This document shows positions 7,789 through 16,804 of a stretch of DNA of 64,000 nucleotides, piece by piece; the first letter of the stretch is position 1, and every line of letters begins with the position of its first letter. The notes under the pieces were generated by a model that had not been told where the DNA came from, searched no databases, and saw nothing but the letters and a program-made list of their open reading frames with translations. The position numbers and the translations under genes are program-made. The stretch is from Vulcanimicrobium alpinum (GTDB taxonomy: Bacteria > Vulcanimicrobiota > Vulcanimicrobiia > Vulcanimicrobiales > Vulcanimicrobiaceae). Where the stretch lies: assembly GCF_027923555.1 (NCBI RefSeq), contig NZ_AP025523.1, positions 1,178,001 through 1,242,000 on the forward strand, read 5' to 3'.

Positions 7789-8750
7789 TGGACCGTTCGC
7801 TTTTCATCGCGTCGCTGGCCGCCGCGACGGCGCCGCAGATCGTGCCGCGCCGAACGGAGGAACTCCAGCCGCTGCGTGCCGCGATCGGACAGCGCGGGGC
7901 GTGGGACACGATGATCGTGCCGCAGGGGGTCGAGGAGGGGATTTTCCGCCGCGCCGGGCTCGACGTCCAGCCGACGTTCACCGCCGGGGGATCGGACACG
8001 CTGCAGGCGGTGACGACCGGCAGCGCCGACGTCGGCATCGGCGTCGGGACGACCGGCGCGATCGGCGCGTTCGCGAAAGGCGCGCCGTTGCGCATCATCA
8101 GCGGCGAGTTCACCGGCGCGAGCGACATCTTTTTCTACGTCCGCGCCGACAGCAGCATCCGATCGATGGCGCAGATGCAGGGCCGCACCCTCGGTTTTTC
8201 GCGCCCCGGATCGTCGTCGTTCATCGCCGCGCATCTCCTCGCGACCCGCGCGAACGTCGTGCCGTCGTTCGTGCCGTCGGGCGAGACGGCGGCGACGTTC
8301 ACTCAGGTGATGTCGGGTCAGCTCGATGCGGGCTGGGCCGTGCCGCCGCTGGTGCTCGACGCGCTGCGCGACGGCAAGGTGCGCATCCTGGCGCGCGCAT
8401 CCGAACTCCCGGACCTGCGGCATCAGACGATCCGCGTCAACGTCGCCAACGCGACGTACGCGCGCGACCGTCACGATCTCCTCGCGCGCTTCGTCGGGGC
8501 ATACCGCGAGACGGTCGCGTGGATGTATCGCGACCGTCGCGCCGCGCTCGCGCGCTACGCGCGCTACAACGGGATCGCGCCGGCGATCGCCGCCGACGCG
8601 CTGGGATTCTATCCGCAAGCGGCGGTCGCGACGCTCTCGATCGCCGGCTTCCGCCGCAGCCTCGACGACGCGCTCGCTTATAAGAACATCACCAAGCCGC
8701 TGGACGCCGATCAGGTGCGCGACCTCTTCGACGTCGTCTACACGCGATGA
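7788..8750 (+). CDS. ABC transporter substrate-binding protein, NMT1/TauA-like
   Basis: A 320-residue periplasmic-type binding protein. It contains GIFRRAGLDVQ, TGSADVGIGVGTTG, LGFSRPGSSS and GQLDAGWAVPP, the usual order of the two lobes in SsuA/TauA/THI5-like proteins. The N-terminus (MDRSLFIASLAAATAPQIV) is a short hydrophobic segment consistent with a signal peptide, without a lipobox cysteine. It is translationally coupled to the ATPase upstream and the permease downstream (ATGA overlap). The ligand is unknown; this fold accepts sulfonates, pyrimidine precursors, nitrate and aromatic acids. Confidence 0.85.
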   Translation: MDRSLFIASLAAATAPQIVPRRTEELQPLRAAIGQRGAWDTMIVPQGVEEGIFRRAGLDVQPTFTAGGSDTLQAVTTGSADVGIGVGTTGAIGAFAKGAPLRIISGEFTGASDIFFYVRADSSIRSMAQMQGRTLGFSRPGSSSFIAAHLLATRANVVPSFVPSGETAATFTQVMSGQLDAGWAVPPLVLDALRDGKVRILARASELPDLRHQTIRVNVANATYARDRHDLLARFVGAYRETVAWMYRDRRAALARYARYNGIAPAIAADALGFYPQAAVATLSIAGFRRSLDDALAYKNITKPLDADQVRDLFDVVYTR

Positions 8751-9496
8751 ACCCGCGCGGCACGGCCGCCGCGCTGCCGGCGCTCGCGATCCTCGTCGCG
8801 GCGCTCGCCGCGCTCGCCGCGGCGTCGGCGGCGGGCGCGCTCCCGGCGACGGTCGTTCCGTCGCCCGCGGCCGTCGCGCGCGCGTTTGCGGTGCTGTTCG
8901 CCGACGGCGACATTGTCGTGCCGTTCGCGACGACGGTCGGGCTCGCGACGGCGTCGACCGCCTTGGCGGCGGCGTTCGGACTTCCGCTGGGGCTCCTGCT
9001 GGCACGCCGGGCCTCCCTCGGCAGAGCGTACGAGGCCTGGCTCGGCGCGGCGTTCGCAGCGCCGGTCGCGCTGCTCTACCCGCTCTTCCTCGTCGTCACC
9101 GGACGTTCGCTGCGCACCGTTGTCGTGATGGCGGCGCTCGCCGCGGCGATCCCGATCGTCATCAAAACGCGCGAAGCGTTCGCGGGAGTCCCGCGCGTCT
9201 TTACCGACGTCGCCTCGAGCTTCCGACTGAACGCGCGGACGCGGTTCGCGCTGGTCGAACTGCCGGCCGCCGTCCCGGTGCTGTTCGACGGCCTGCGGCT
9301 CGGATTGATCTACGCGCTGGTCAACGTCATCGGGGTCGAATACCTGGTCGATCTGGGCGGGCTGGGGCGCGTCGTCTCCGATCGCTATGCGGTCTACGAT
9401 ATCCCCGAGACGTACGCCGCGATCGTGCTGGTGCTGATCGCGAGTTTCGCGTTGCTGTACGCGCTCGATCGGCTGCAGCGGGCGGTGCACGAATGA
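8747..9496 (+). CDS. ABC transporter permease, SsuC/TauC type (first)
   Basis: A 249-residue inner-membrane subunit with six predicted hydrophobic helices. The cytoplasmic coupling loop typical of the family is visible (SSFRLNARTRFALVELPAAVP, about residues 160-180, equivalent to the EAA motif). It overlaps its neighbours by four bases on each side. Because the next gene is also a permease, the importer is likely a heterodimeric channel rather than the homodimer common in taurine systems. Confidence 0.85.
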   Translation: MNPRGTAAALPALAILVAALAALAAASAAGALPATVVPSPAAVARAFAVLFADGDIVVPFATTVGLATASTALAAAFGLPLGLLLARRASLGRAYEAWLGAAFAAPVALLYPLFLVVTGRSLRTVVVMAALAAAIPIVIKTREAFAGVPRVFTDVASSFRLNARTRFALVELPAAVPVLFDGLRLGLIYALVNVIGVEYLVDLGGLGRVVSDRYAVYDIPETYAAIVLVLIASFALLYALDRLQRAVHE

Positions 9497-10224
9497 GCGC
9501 GGTGCTGCGCATCCGGCTCGTCACCGCCGCCGCCGTGCTGACGGCGTACGAAGCCGCCGCGCGCAGCGGGCTGTTCTACCAGGGCGTATTTCCGCCGCTC
9601 GGCGCGGTCGGGCGCGCGCTCGCGGCAACGCTGGCGGCGCCGCAGTTCTACGCGAACCTCGAAGTGACCGCGACGGAGATCGCGGCCGGGTTCGCGATCG
9701 GCGCGGTGCTCGGCGTCCCCGCCGGCGTCGCGCTCGGCGCCGGCCCGCGGCTGCGCGCGGCGTTCGCGCCGTACGTCGACGCGTTCGCGACGGCGCCGAA
9801 AGTGATCTGGCTGCCGATCGCGATGCTGGCGCTCGGCGCCGGGCCGGCGTCGAAGGCGGCGCTCGCCGCGGCCGCCGCGTTCTTCCCGATCGTCATCGCG
9901 GTCGCGGCCGGGACGCGCCACGTTCCGGCGGTGTACGTGCGTGTCGCGCGCGTCGCGCACGCGTCGGCCTGGCAGCGCCTGCGCTGGGTCTACCTGCCGG
10001 CGCTGCGCGTTCCGATCGTCACCGGTTTGCGGTTGGGCTTCGGCCTCGCGGTCACGATCGTGCTGCTCGCCGAGATCAAGATCTCCGACCGCGGCGCCGG
10101 CTTCCTCGTCATCGACGCGTACAACCATTTCCGCATCGCAGAGATGGATGCGCTGCTGATCGTGCTCTTCGCGCTCGCCGTGGCTGCGAACGGCGCGATG
10201 GGACGCCTGGCGGAGGAGACGTGA
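9493..10224 (+). CDS. ABC transporter permease, SsuC/TauC type (second)
   Basis: A 243-residue membrane subunit similar in plan to the upstream permease but clearly diverged. It has an N-terminal helix, then TATEIAAGFAIGAVLGVP, FATAPKVIWLPIAMLALG and the EAA-like loop HASAWQRLRWVYLPALRVP (about residues 155-175). The pairing of two different permeases with one ATPase gene points to an ATPase homodimer below a permease heterodimer. ATG at 9493 overlaps the previous stop. Confidence 0.85.
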   Translation: MSAVLRIRLVTAAAVLTAYEAAARSGLFYQGVFPPLGAVGRALAATLAAPQFYANLEVTATEIAAGFAIGAVLGVPAGVALGAGPRLRAAFAPYVDAFATAPKVIWLPIAMLALGAGPASKAALAAAAAFFPIVIAVAAGTRHVPAVYVRVARVAHASAWQRLRWVYLPALRVPIVTGLRLGFGLAVTIVLLAEIKISDRGAGFLVIDAYNHFRIAEMDALLIVLFALAVAANGAMGRLAEET

Positions 10225-11132
10225 GCTGGGAGCGCGGCGCCGGCCGCCCGGCTACGGTCGGCGTGCTTGGTGCGGGCCGGATGGGTCTGCCGATCGCGCG
10301 TCAGCTCGTGGGCGCCGGGTTCCATACGATCGCGTACCGCCGCGGCGCGGGCGACGAACTTCGCGCCGCCGGGGCGCGCGTCGCGGGTTCGGTCGCGGAA
10401 CTCTGCGTCGGTGCCGAAGTCGTGATCTCGCTGCTCCCCTCCGCCGACGCGGTGCACGCCGTACTGCCCGAACTCGTGCGGGGCTTGCGTCCCGGCTCGG
10501 TGCTCGTCGACATGGCGACGCTCGGCCTCGCGGTGAAGAAGCAGGTACGAGACGCGCTCGAGCCGCGCGGCGTCGCGATGCTCGATTGCCCGATCAGCGG
10601 CGGCCCGATGATGATCCCGCGCCGCGAGAACGTCGTCCTCGGCAGCGGCGAGCCCGACGCATTCGAGCACGCGCGACCGCCGCTCGAGTCGTTCTCCGCG
10701 AACGTGCTCTATCTGGGCGTCTTCGGCACGGGATCGCGCGTGAAATTCATCGCGCAGCAGCTCGTCGCCGTGCACAACCTGGCCGCCGCCGAGGCCCTGC
10801 GCTACGCGATGCGCAGCGGGATCGACGCAAATACGGTGATCGCCGCGATCGTCCCGAGCATCGCGTCGTCGCGTTTCTTCGAACAGCGCGCGCCGATGAT
10901 GGTCGAGCGGCGGTTCTCGCCGGCGCTCGGACCGATCGGGATGCTCGCGAAAGATCTGCCTCCGGTGCTCGACGATGCCGACGAGATCGGCGTCGCAATG
11001 CCGCTGCTGCGGACCGCGCAGCGTTACTACGCCGCGGCGCTCGAGGCCGGGATGGGCGAGCTCGACGTCGCCGCGATGATCGACGCGCTCGAACTCGACG
11101 GTGCTGCGCTGCAGCACGAGGTGAACCGATGA
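10221..11132 (+). CDS. NAD(P)-dependent beta-hydroxyacid dehydrogenase (HIBADH family)
   Basis: A 303-residue oxidoreductase. The N-terminal Rossmann motif GVLGAGRMGLPIARQL is followed by the substrate-binding signature LDCPISGGPMMIP (near residue 117) and the catalytic-lysine region GTGSRVKFIAQQLVAVHN (near residue 175), where the asparagine of family members is also present. Known relatives oxidise 3-hydroxyisobutyrate or reduce tartronate semialdehyde, and some act on gamma-hydroxybutyrate or imines. GTG at 10221 overlaps the permease stop. Its place in the operon suggests it acts on the imported compound or an intermediate. Confidence 0.85.
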   Translation: MSWERGAGRPATVGVLGAGRMGLPIARQLVGAGFHTIAYRRGAGDELRAAGARVAGSVAELCVGAEVVISLLPSADAVHAVLPELVRGLRPGSVLVDMATLGLAVKKQVRDALEPRGVAMLDCPISGGPMMIPRRENVVLGSGEPDAFEHARPPLESFSANVLYLGVFGTGSRVKFIAQQLVAVHNLAAAEALRYAMRSGIDANTVIAAIVPSIASSRFFEQRAPMMVERRFSPALGPIGMLAKDLPPVLDDADEIGVAMPLLRTAQRYYAAALEAGMGELDVAAMIDALELDGAALQHEVNR

Positions 11133-11620
11133 TCGACAACATCGCACAGCGCGGGTGCCGAAGCGGCTGCTGCGTCTCCATGGTCGGCGACGTCTACGTG
11201 TTTCTCGCGACCGGCGCGGAGACGAACGGCGCCTATTTTCTGATGGACGGGATCGTCCCGCCCGGCGGCGGCCCGCCCCTGCACGTGCACTCGCGCGAGG
11301 ACGAAGCGTTCTACGTCGCCGCCGGCGAGTTCGAAATCGAGTACGGCGAGCGCACGCAGCGGCTCGGGCCGACCGGATTCGTGCATTGCCGGCGCGGCGT
11401 CGCGCACCGCTTCCGCAACGTCGGCACGCAGCCCGGACGCTTGCTGCAGATGTTCACGCCGGCGGGGATCGAGCAGTTTTTCTACGCCGCCGGGACCGAG
11501 GTCGCCGGCGCGGATGCCGAGCCGCTGCCGGTGACGCCGGCCGACATCGAGCGGCTGCTGCTCGCCGCCGCCGAACACGGGATCGAGATCCGTCTGCCTG
11601 AGGGCGATCATCATGGGTGA
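11129..11620 (+). CDS. Cupin-domain protein
   Basis: A 163-residue single-domain cupin. Metal ligands are visible in PPLHVHSREDEAFYV (two His and one Glu of cupin motif 1) and GVAHRFRNVG (the His of motif 2). Single-domain cupins include dioxygenases, isomerases and sensor proteins. In this operon, between a hydroxyacid dehydrogenase and an aldehyde dehydrogenase, a small-molecule enzyme is likelier than a regulator. The reaction cannot be told from the sequence. Confidence 0.8.
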   Translation: MIDNIAQRGCRSGCCVSMVGDVYVFLATGAETNGAYFLMDGIVPPGGGPPLHVHSREDEAFYVAAGEFEIEYGERTQRLGPTGFVHCRRGVAHRFRNVGTQPGRLLQMFTPAGIEQFFYAAGTEVAGADAEPLPVTPADIERLLLAAAEHGIEIRLPEGDHHG

Positions 11621-12530
11621 CACCAGGATGACCGTCGCGATCGTCGCGCCCGCTTTCGTGTACATGCCGTTGTGGGCGGCCGCGTCGGAAGGGCTGTTTC
11701 GCGATGAAGGTCTCGACGTCACGATCGAGGTCGCGGGCGGGACGACGCACGGCGTCACGGAGCGTCTGCTCGACGGCCGCGCGCAGATCGGGATCGGGAC
11801 CCCCGAGGGCGTGCTGCTCGACGGAAGCGGCGATCTCGTCATCATCGCGGGCCATGCGAACCGCGCCGCGCTCTCGCTCGTCGCGCAGCCGCGTTTTCGC
11901 AACGTTGGCGAACTGCGCGGCGCGCGCTTCGGCGTCGCCTCGCTCACCGAAGGGACGGCGTACATCCTGCGCGAGATGCTGGCTCAGCGCGGGCTGCACG
12001 ACGGCGACTACGCGCTGCTCGAAGTCGGAACGCATCCGGTGCGCTGGGAAGCGCTCAAAGCGGGGACGCTCGACGCGGCGCTGCAGCTCGTGCCGTTCAA
12101 CTACATGGCCGAGGACGCCGGCTTCGCGATACTCGCGCAGGCCTACGACGACGTCCCCGACTACGCGTTCACCACGGTGAACGTGCGGCGCTCCTGGGCC
12201 GGCGCGCAGCCCGCGATCGTCGAGGCGTTCTTGCGCGCGCTGCTGCGCGGCACGGCCTGGATCTACGACCATCCCGCCGCGAGCGTCCGCGTCGCGGCCT
12301 CCGCCTCCGGCGTTCCGGAAGCGTACGTCGAGCGCGCGGTGCGCGAGTTCGTCGACCGCCGCGTCGTCGCGCGCGATCTGTCGCTGAGCCGCGCCGGGCT
12401 CGCCAAGGTGGAAGAGACGCTCGCTCATGCCGGCGCGACGCGCGCGGCCGACGCGGATCGCGCGATCGACCTGCGCGCGCTCGAACGCGCCCGCGCTTCC
12501 CTCGCCCAACTTTCCCGGAGCACTTCATGA
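11613..12530 (+). CDS. Second NMT1/THI5-like substrate-binding protein
   Basis: A 305-residue protein with the periplasmic-binding-protein layout: FRDEGLDVTIEVAGG, LLDGRAQIGIGTPEG, LRGARFGVASLTEGT and TLDAALQLVPFNYMAEDAG. The start lacks a clear signal peptide (MGDTRMTVAIVAPAFVYMPL). It may therefore be cytosolic, as in THI5-like enzymes or ligand sensors, or may be exported by another route. It is unlike the first binding protein of the operon in sequence, so it is not a recent duplicate. Alternatives are a second specificity for the importer or an enzyme of the pathway. Confidence 0.75.
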   Translation: MGDTRMTVAIVAPAFVYMPLWAAASEGLFRDEGLDVTIEVAGGTTHGVTERLLDGRAQIGIGTPEGVLLDGSGDLVIIAGHANRAALSLVAQPRFRNVGELRGARFGVASLTEGTAYILREMLAQRGLHDGDYALLEVGTHPVRWEALKAGTLDAALQLVPFNYMAEDAGFAILAQAYDDVPDYAFTTVNVRRSWAGAQPAIVEAFLRALLRGTAWIYDHPAASVRVAASASGVPEAYVERAVREFVDRRVVARDLSLSRAGLAKVEETLAHAGATRAADADRAIDLRALERARASLAQLSRSTS

Positions 12531-14014
12531 GTACGACCATCGCCATGTCGACGCAGGACGTGCACGCGCGCGCCTTCGCCGAACCGTTCGCCATGCTGAT
12601 CGACGGCGCGCTGTGCGGTGCCGAGGACGGCGCGACATTCGCCACCGTCAACCCCTCGACCGAAGCCGCGCTCGCCGACGTCCCGCTCGCGGGCCGCGAG
12701 CAGGTCGCGCGCGCGGTCGACGCGGCGCAGCGCGCATCGGCGGCGTGGCGGGGCGCCTCGCTTCCGGAGCGGATCGCCGCGGTCACCCGCACGATCGAGA
12801 TCCTGCGCGAACATGCCGAAGAACTGAGCTATCTCGACGCGCTCGACGGCGGACTCGTCCTCGCCGAGGCACGCAAGGACGTCGCGCTCGCGGGCGCCTG
12901 GATCGGCTACATGCTCGGCGCGGCGATGGAGGTGAAGGGGCACACGCTCCCGTTCGCCGACCGCGGCTGGCTGCTGACAAAGCGCGAGCCGTACGGCGTC
13001 GTCGCGCGGATCGGCGCGTTCAACCATCCGCTGCTGTTCACCGCCGGGAAGATCGCCGCGCCGCTGCTCATGGGGAACGCGGTCATCGTCAAGACGCCCG
13101 AACAGGCGCCGCTCTCGTCGCTGCTCTTCGGCCGACTCGTCCGGGACGTCTTTCCGCCGGGGGTGCTGCAGATTCTCAGCGGCGACGGCCCGACGACCGG
13201 CGACGCGCTCGTACGGCACCCGCGCGTCAAACGCATTGCGCTGATCGGCAGCGTCGAGACGGCGATGCGCATCCAGCGAAGCGCCGCCGAGACCGCGGTC
13301 AAACACGTCACGCTCGAACTCGGCGGGAAGAACGCGATGATCGTGTTCCCCGACGCCGACCTCGACCGCGCGGTCGAAGGCGCGACGTCGAGCACGAACA
13401 TGCAGCAGAGCGCCGGCCAATCGTGCGGTTCGATCACGCGCCTCTTTCTCCACGAGTCGGTCCACGACGCGTTCGTCGAGCGCCTGGCGGCGCGCGTCGC
13501 GCAGATCGCGGTCGGCGATCCGCTCGCGCCCGGGACGCAGATGGGTCCGCTGGTGTCGGAGGCGCAGTACCGGCGCGTACTGGGGTACATCGACGCGGGG
13601 CGCTCGGAGGGCGCGTCGGTGGTGACCGGCGGCGTCGCGCCGGCGTGGCGCGAGAAGGGCTTCTTTGTCGAGCCCACCGTCTTCGGCGGCGTCACGCCGG
13701 CGATGCGCATCGCGCGCGAAGAGATCTTCGGGCCGGTCCTCTCGGTTCTGCGCTGGTCGGACCGCGAGGCGATGCTCGCGCAGGCCAACGCCGTCGAACT
13801 CGGGCTCACCGGATCGGTGTGGACGCGCGATCTCGCGACCGCGATGGAGTGCGCCGATGCGCTCGACAGCGGCTACGTGTGGGTCAACGGGGCGGCGCGC
13901 CACTTCATCGGCGCGCCGTTCGGCGGCCACAAGAACAGCGGCGTCGACGTCGAGGAGAGCATCGAGGAACTCTACAGCTACACGCAGTCCAAGACGATCA
14001 GTCTGTGCGCATGA
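12527..14014 (+). CDS. NAD(P)-dependent aldehyde dehydrogenase
   Basis: A 495-residue ALDH-superfamily enzyme that oxidises an aldehyde to the acid. Motifs are VARIGAFNHPLLFT, the cofactor lysine in VIVKTPEQAPLS, the general base in LELGGKNA and the catalytic cysteine in GQSCGS, with EEIFGPVLS near the C-terminus. Length is standard. It follows the second binding protein with an overlap and is coupled to the ThDP enzyme, consistent with decarboxylation to an aldehyde followed by oxidation. Confidence 0.9.
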   Translation: MSTTIAMSTQDVHARAFAEPFAMLIDGALCGAEDGATFATVNPSTEAALADVPLAGREQVARAVDAAQRASAAWRGASLPERIAAVTRTIEILREHAEELSYLDALDGGLVLAEARKDVALAGAWIGYMLGAAMEVKGHTLPFADRGWLLTKREPYGVVARIGAFNHPLLFTAGKIAAPLLMGNAVIVKTPEQAPLSSLLFGRLVRDVFPPGVLQILSGDGPTTGDALVRHPRVKRIALIGSVETAMRIQRSAAETAVKHVTLELGGKNAMIVFPDADLDRAVEGATSSTNMQQSAGQSCGSITRLFLHESVHDAFVERLAARVAQIAVGDPLAPGTQMGPLVSEAQYRRVLGYIDAGRSEGASVVTGGVAPAWREKGFFVEPTVFGGVTPAMRIAREEIFGPVLSVLRWSDREAMLAQANAVELGLTGSVWTRDLATAMECADALDSGYVWVNGAARHFIGAPFGGHKNSGVDVEESIEELYSYTQSKTISLCA

Positions 14015-15759
14015 GCGTCGCGGCGCACTGGGCCAGCGATGCGATCGCGCTCGCGCTGCGCGACGCGCTGGGCGTCGACTACGTCGCGCTCAACCCCGGG
14101 GCGAGCTTCCGCGGCCTGCACGACAGCCTGGTGCATCTCGGCGGTCCGCCGATGCTGGTGTGCCTGCACGAAGAGCATGCCGTCGCGATCGCGCACGGGT
14201 ACGCGAAGGTCGCCGAACGGCCGATGGCGGCGATCCTGCACAGCAACGTCGGGCTGATGCACGGTGCGATGGCGATCTACAACGCCTGGTGCGATCGCGC
14301 GCCGGTCGTGATCGTCGGCGCGACGGGCCCGGTCGACGCGGCGCGGCGGCGGCCGTGGATCGACTGGATCCACACCGCCGCCGATCAGGCCGCGCTGGTC
14401 CGTCCGTTCACGAAGTGGGACGATCAGCCGGCGTCGCTGCGCGCCGCACTCGACGCGCTCGCGCGCGCGGACGCCGTCGCGCGCACCGAACCGTGCGGAC
14501 CGGTCTACGTCTGTCTCGACGCGGCGCTGCAGGAGGCCCCGATCGACGCGATGCCGGCGCTCCCGCAGATGCGCCGCCATCGCGCGCCGGCGCGCGCCGT
14601 CCCCGCCGCCGCCGAGATCGCGCGGATCGTCGAGGTGCTCGACGCGGCGCAGCGTCCGGTCATCCTCGTCGGGCGGGTTTCGCGCGATCGCGCCGCGTGG
14701 GACGCGCGCGTCGCGCTTGCCGAACGGCTCGGCGCGCGCGTCGTCACCGATCTCAAACTCGCCGCAGGCTTTCCCACCGCGCACCCGCTCCACGGCGTCC
14801 CCGGCTACTTTCTCGACGACGAGGCGAAGCGGGCGATCCGCGACGCCGACGCGATCGTGAGCCTCGACGCGGTCGATCTCGCCGGGATCCTCGCGCAGGC
14901 GTACGGCGACCGGATCCCCGCCGCGACCGTCGTCTCGATCTCGCTCGATCGCTACGCGCTGCGCGGCTGGACGATGGATGCGGGCGGCCTCGCGACGATC
15001 GACGTCGACGTCGCCGCTCACCCCGATGCCGTCGTCCCGCTCGTCCTCGCCGCGCTCGAGCCGCGCCCCCGCACGCCGTTCGCGGCGGCGCACGCGGTAC
15101 CATTGCCCGCAGCGCCGTTGCATGGGCCGATCCGTCTTCCCGGTCTTGCCCGCGCGCTCGCCGGCGCACTCGGAAACCGGCCGTACACGCTGACGCGCGT
15201 CCCGCTCGGGTGGGGCGGCGATCTGATACCGTTCGCGGATCCGCTCGCCTATCTCGGATACGACGGTGGCGCGGGGGTCGGTTCCGGTCCCGGGATGGCC
15301 GTCGGCGCCGCGCTCGCATTGCGCGGGACGGGACGCGTCCCGGTCGCCGTGCTCGGCGACGGCGACTTTCTGATGGGGTGCACCGCGCTGTGGACGGCCG
15401 TGGCCAACGCGATTCCGCTGCTCGTGGTCGTCGCCGACAATCGCGCATATTACAACGACGTCGTCCATCAGGAACGCATCGCGCGCGAACGCGGGCGTCC
15501 GCTCGAAAACCGCTGGACGGGCCAGCGCATCGACGATCCGCCGGTCGATCTCGTCGCGATGGCGCGCGCGCAGGGCGCGCACACCTTCGGGCCGGTCGCC
15601 GATGCGGCGGATCTCCCCGGCGTGCTCGCGCAGGCCGTCGAAGCGACCGCCGCCGGCGCGGTGTGCTTCGTCGCCGTAGCAGTCGAAGCGGAGTACGATG
15701 CGGCGATGACCGCAGCGCTTTCGCGGGACGCCGGAGCGAACGGAGCGCTGCGCGGCTGA
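14011..15759 (+). CDS. Thiamine diphosphate-dependent decarboxylase/synthase-like enzyme
   Basis: A 582-residue ThDP enzyme. The N-terminal Pyr domain has the catalytic glutamate in CLHEEHAVAIAHGYAK. A central Rossmann-like domain spans about residues 190-340, and the C-terminal PP domain carries the ThDP/Mg motif GDGDFLMG...VADNRAYYND. Relatives include acetolactate synthase, benzoylformate decarboxylase and phosphonopyruvate decarboxylase. With an aldehyde dehydrogenase directly upstream, a 2-oxoacid decarboxylase role is a fair inference. It is the last gene of the MarR-linked run. Confidence 0.85.
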   Translation: MSVAAHWASDAIALALRDALGVDYVALNPGASFRGLHDSLVHLGGPPMLVCLHEEHAVAIAHGYAKVAERPMAAILHSNVGLMHGAMAIYNAWCDRAPVVIVGATGPVDAARRRPWIDWIHTAADQAALVRPFTKWDDQPASLRAALDALARADAVARTEPCGPVYVCLDAALQEAPIDAMPALPQMRRHRAPARAVPAAAEIARIVEVLDAAQRPVILVGRVSRDRAAWDARVALAERLGARVVTDLKLAAGFPTAHPLHGVPGYFLDDEAKRAIRDADAIVSLDAVDLAGILAQAYGDRIPAATVVSISLDRYALRGWTMDAGGLATIDVDVAAHPDAVVPLVLAALEPRPRTPFAAAHAVPLPAAPLHGPIRLPGLARALAGALGNRPYTLTRVPLGWGGDLIPFADPLAYLGYDGGAGVGSGPGMAVGAALALRGTGRVPVAVLGDGDFLMGCTALWTAVANAIPLLVVVADNRAYYNDVVHQERIARERGRPLENRWTGQRIDDPPVDLVAMARAQGAHTFGPVADAADLPGVLAQAVEATAAGAVCFVAVAVEAEYDAAMTAALSRDAGANGALRG

Positions 15760-15773
15760 CTGGTGCGGTCGGA

Positions 15774-16244
15774 TCAGACCCGAGCGTCGCGCGGCGGTCC
15801 GACGAAGATCGCCGCTTCGCGCGCGGCGAAACGCAGGCCGTCGACGCCGTCGTCGTCGGTGCGCGTCACGATCGCGGCGTAGCGCATCCGCTCGAGGATT
15901 GCATGCGGCATGCGCGCGTCCGAATGCGCTTCGCAGTGCGAAGGCGCCCGGCGATCCCAGCGCCCGGCGACGCGAAACCGGCGGCTGCCGACCGACCAGA
16001 TCGGTTCGCCCGATCCGTCGAGCGCCAGCAGCGTGAAACCGATGCCGACGACGCCGATCCGGTGTGCGCCGGCGAATGATGCGCGCATCGCCACGCAGCC
16101 GTCCGGCGCGATCGTGACCTGCACGCGGGTGTGAACGCCGCGTACGAAGTCGCGGCGCTCGAGCGCGATCGGCGATGACCGGCGCTGAGCAGGGCGCGAA
16201 ACAGGCGCCTCGGGGAAAGCAGGGGATGCCGTGAATTGATGCAT
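15774..16244 (-). CDS. Hypothetical protein, 156 residues
   Basis: A minus-strand frame starting MHQFTASPAFPEAPVSRP, convergent with the ThDP gene. No family is recognised. Visible content is a beta-rich central part (RVQVTIAPDGCVAMRASF, VGIGFTLLALDGSGEPIWSV) and a C-terminal RMRYAAIVTRTDD segment. There is no signal peptide or membrane helix. Codon use matches neighbours. The frame continues upstream to an ATG at 16337, but that extra part looks non-coding. Confidence 0.55.
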   Translation of the reverse strand: MHQFTASPAFPEAPVSRPAQRRSSPIALERRDFVRGVHTRVQVTIAPDGCVAMRASFAGAHRIGVVGIGFTLLALDGSGEPIWSVGSRRFRVAGRWDRRAPSHCEAHSDARMPHAILERMRYAAIVTRTDDDGVDGLRFAAREAAIFVGPPRDARV

Positions 16245-16414
16245 GACGTAGAAAACTCCGCAGGAAGGTGGCGGACCGAGCGTAGAGCGGATCGGTCCGG
16301 CGGAGTATCCGTGCGGGTGCGGAAGTTGGTGCCACACTGCAGGTTCGCGCCTACGTACGCCGGCGGCAATGTGCGGCGGCGCGGATCATAACGAGATCGA
16401 ATATGGAGGCGGCG

Positions 16415-16795
16415 ATGAACTGGGGCGTCGCCGGCGCGATCCTGCTCGCCGCCGCCGTGCTGATCGGCGCGTTCGGCGCGCACGCGCTGCGGGAGCGGCT
16501 CGATGCGTACGCAACCGGGATCTACGAGCGCGCGGTGTTCTACCATGCCGTCCACGGGCTGGGCCTGCTCGCGCTTGGAATCGCGACGAGCGCGCGGGTC
16601 GCCGCTCAGCCCGCGGCGGATGCGGCGGGCTGGCTGATCGCGGCGGGGATCATCGTGTTCTCGGGGAGTCTGTACGCGCTCGCGCTTACCGGGATGCGCC
16701 GGCTGGGCGCAATCACGCCGCTGGGCGGGCTGGCGTTCGTCGCGGGCTGGTGCGCGTTCGCGCTCGCATTGAGCGGCGGTTTCGCGACGCGCTGA
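16415..16795 (+). CDS. DUF423 family small membrane protein
   Basis: A 126-residue protein with about four hydrophobic helices. It carries the DUF423 signature GAFGAHALRERL near the start, ERAVFYHAVHGLGLL in the second helix and SGSLYALALTG in the third. The family is widespread in bacterial inner membranes with unknown function. ATG at 16415 was preferred to 16403 because ggagg lies five bases before it. Confidence 0.85.
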   Translation: MNWGVAGAILLAAAVLIGAFGAHALRERLDAYATGIYERAVFYHAVHGLGLLALGIATSARVAAQPAADAAGWLIAAGIIVFSGSLYALALTGMRRLGAITPLGGLAFVAGWCAFALALSGGFATR

Positions 16796-16804
16796 GCCGC
16801 GACG

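Noticed and set aside
15866-16555. Longer minus-strand frame overlapping the 156-residue hypothetical
   Set aside because: Arg/Ser-rich shadow in another frame, running across a probable promoter region and the start of DUF423.
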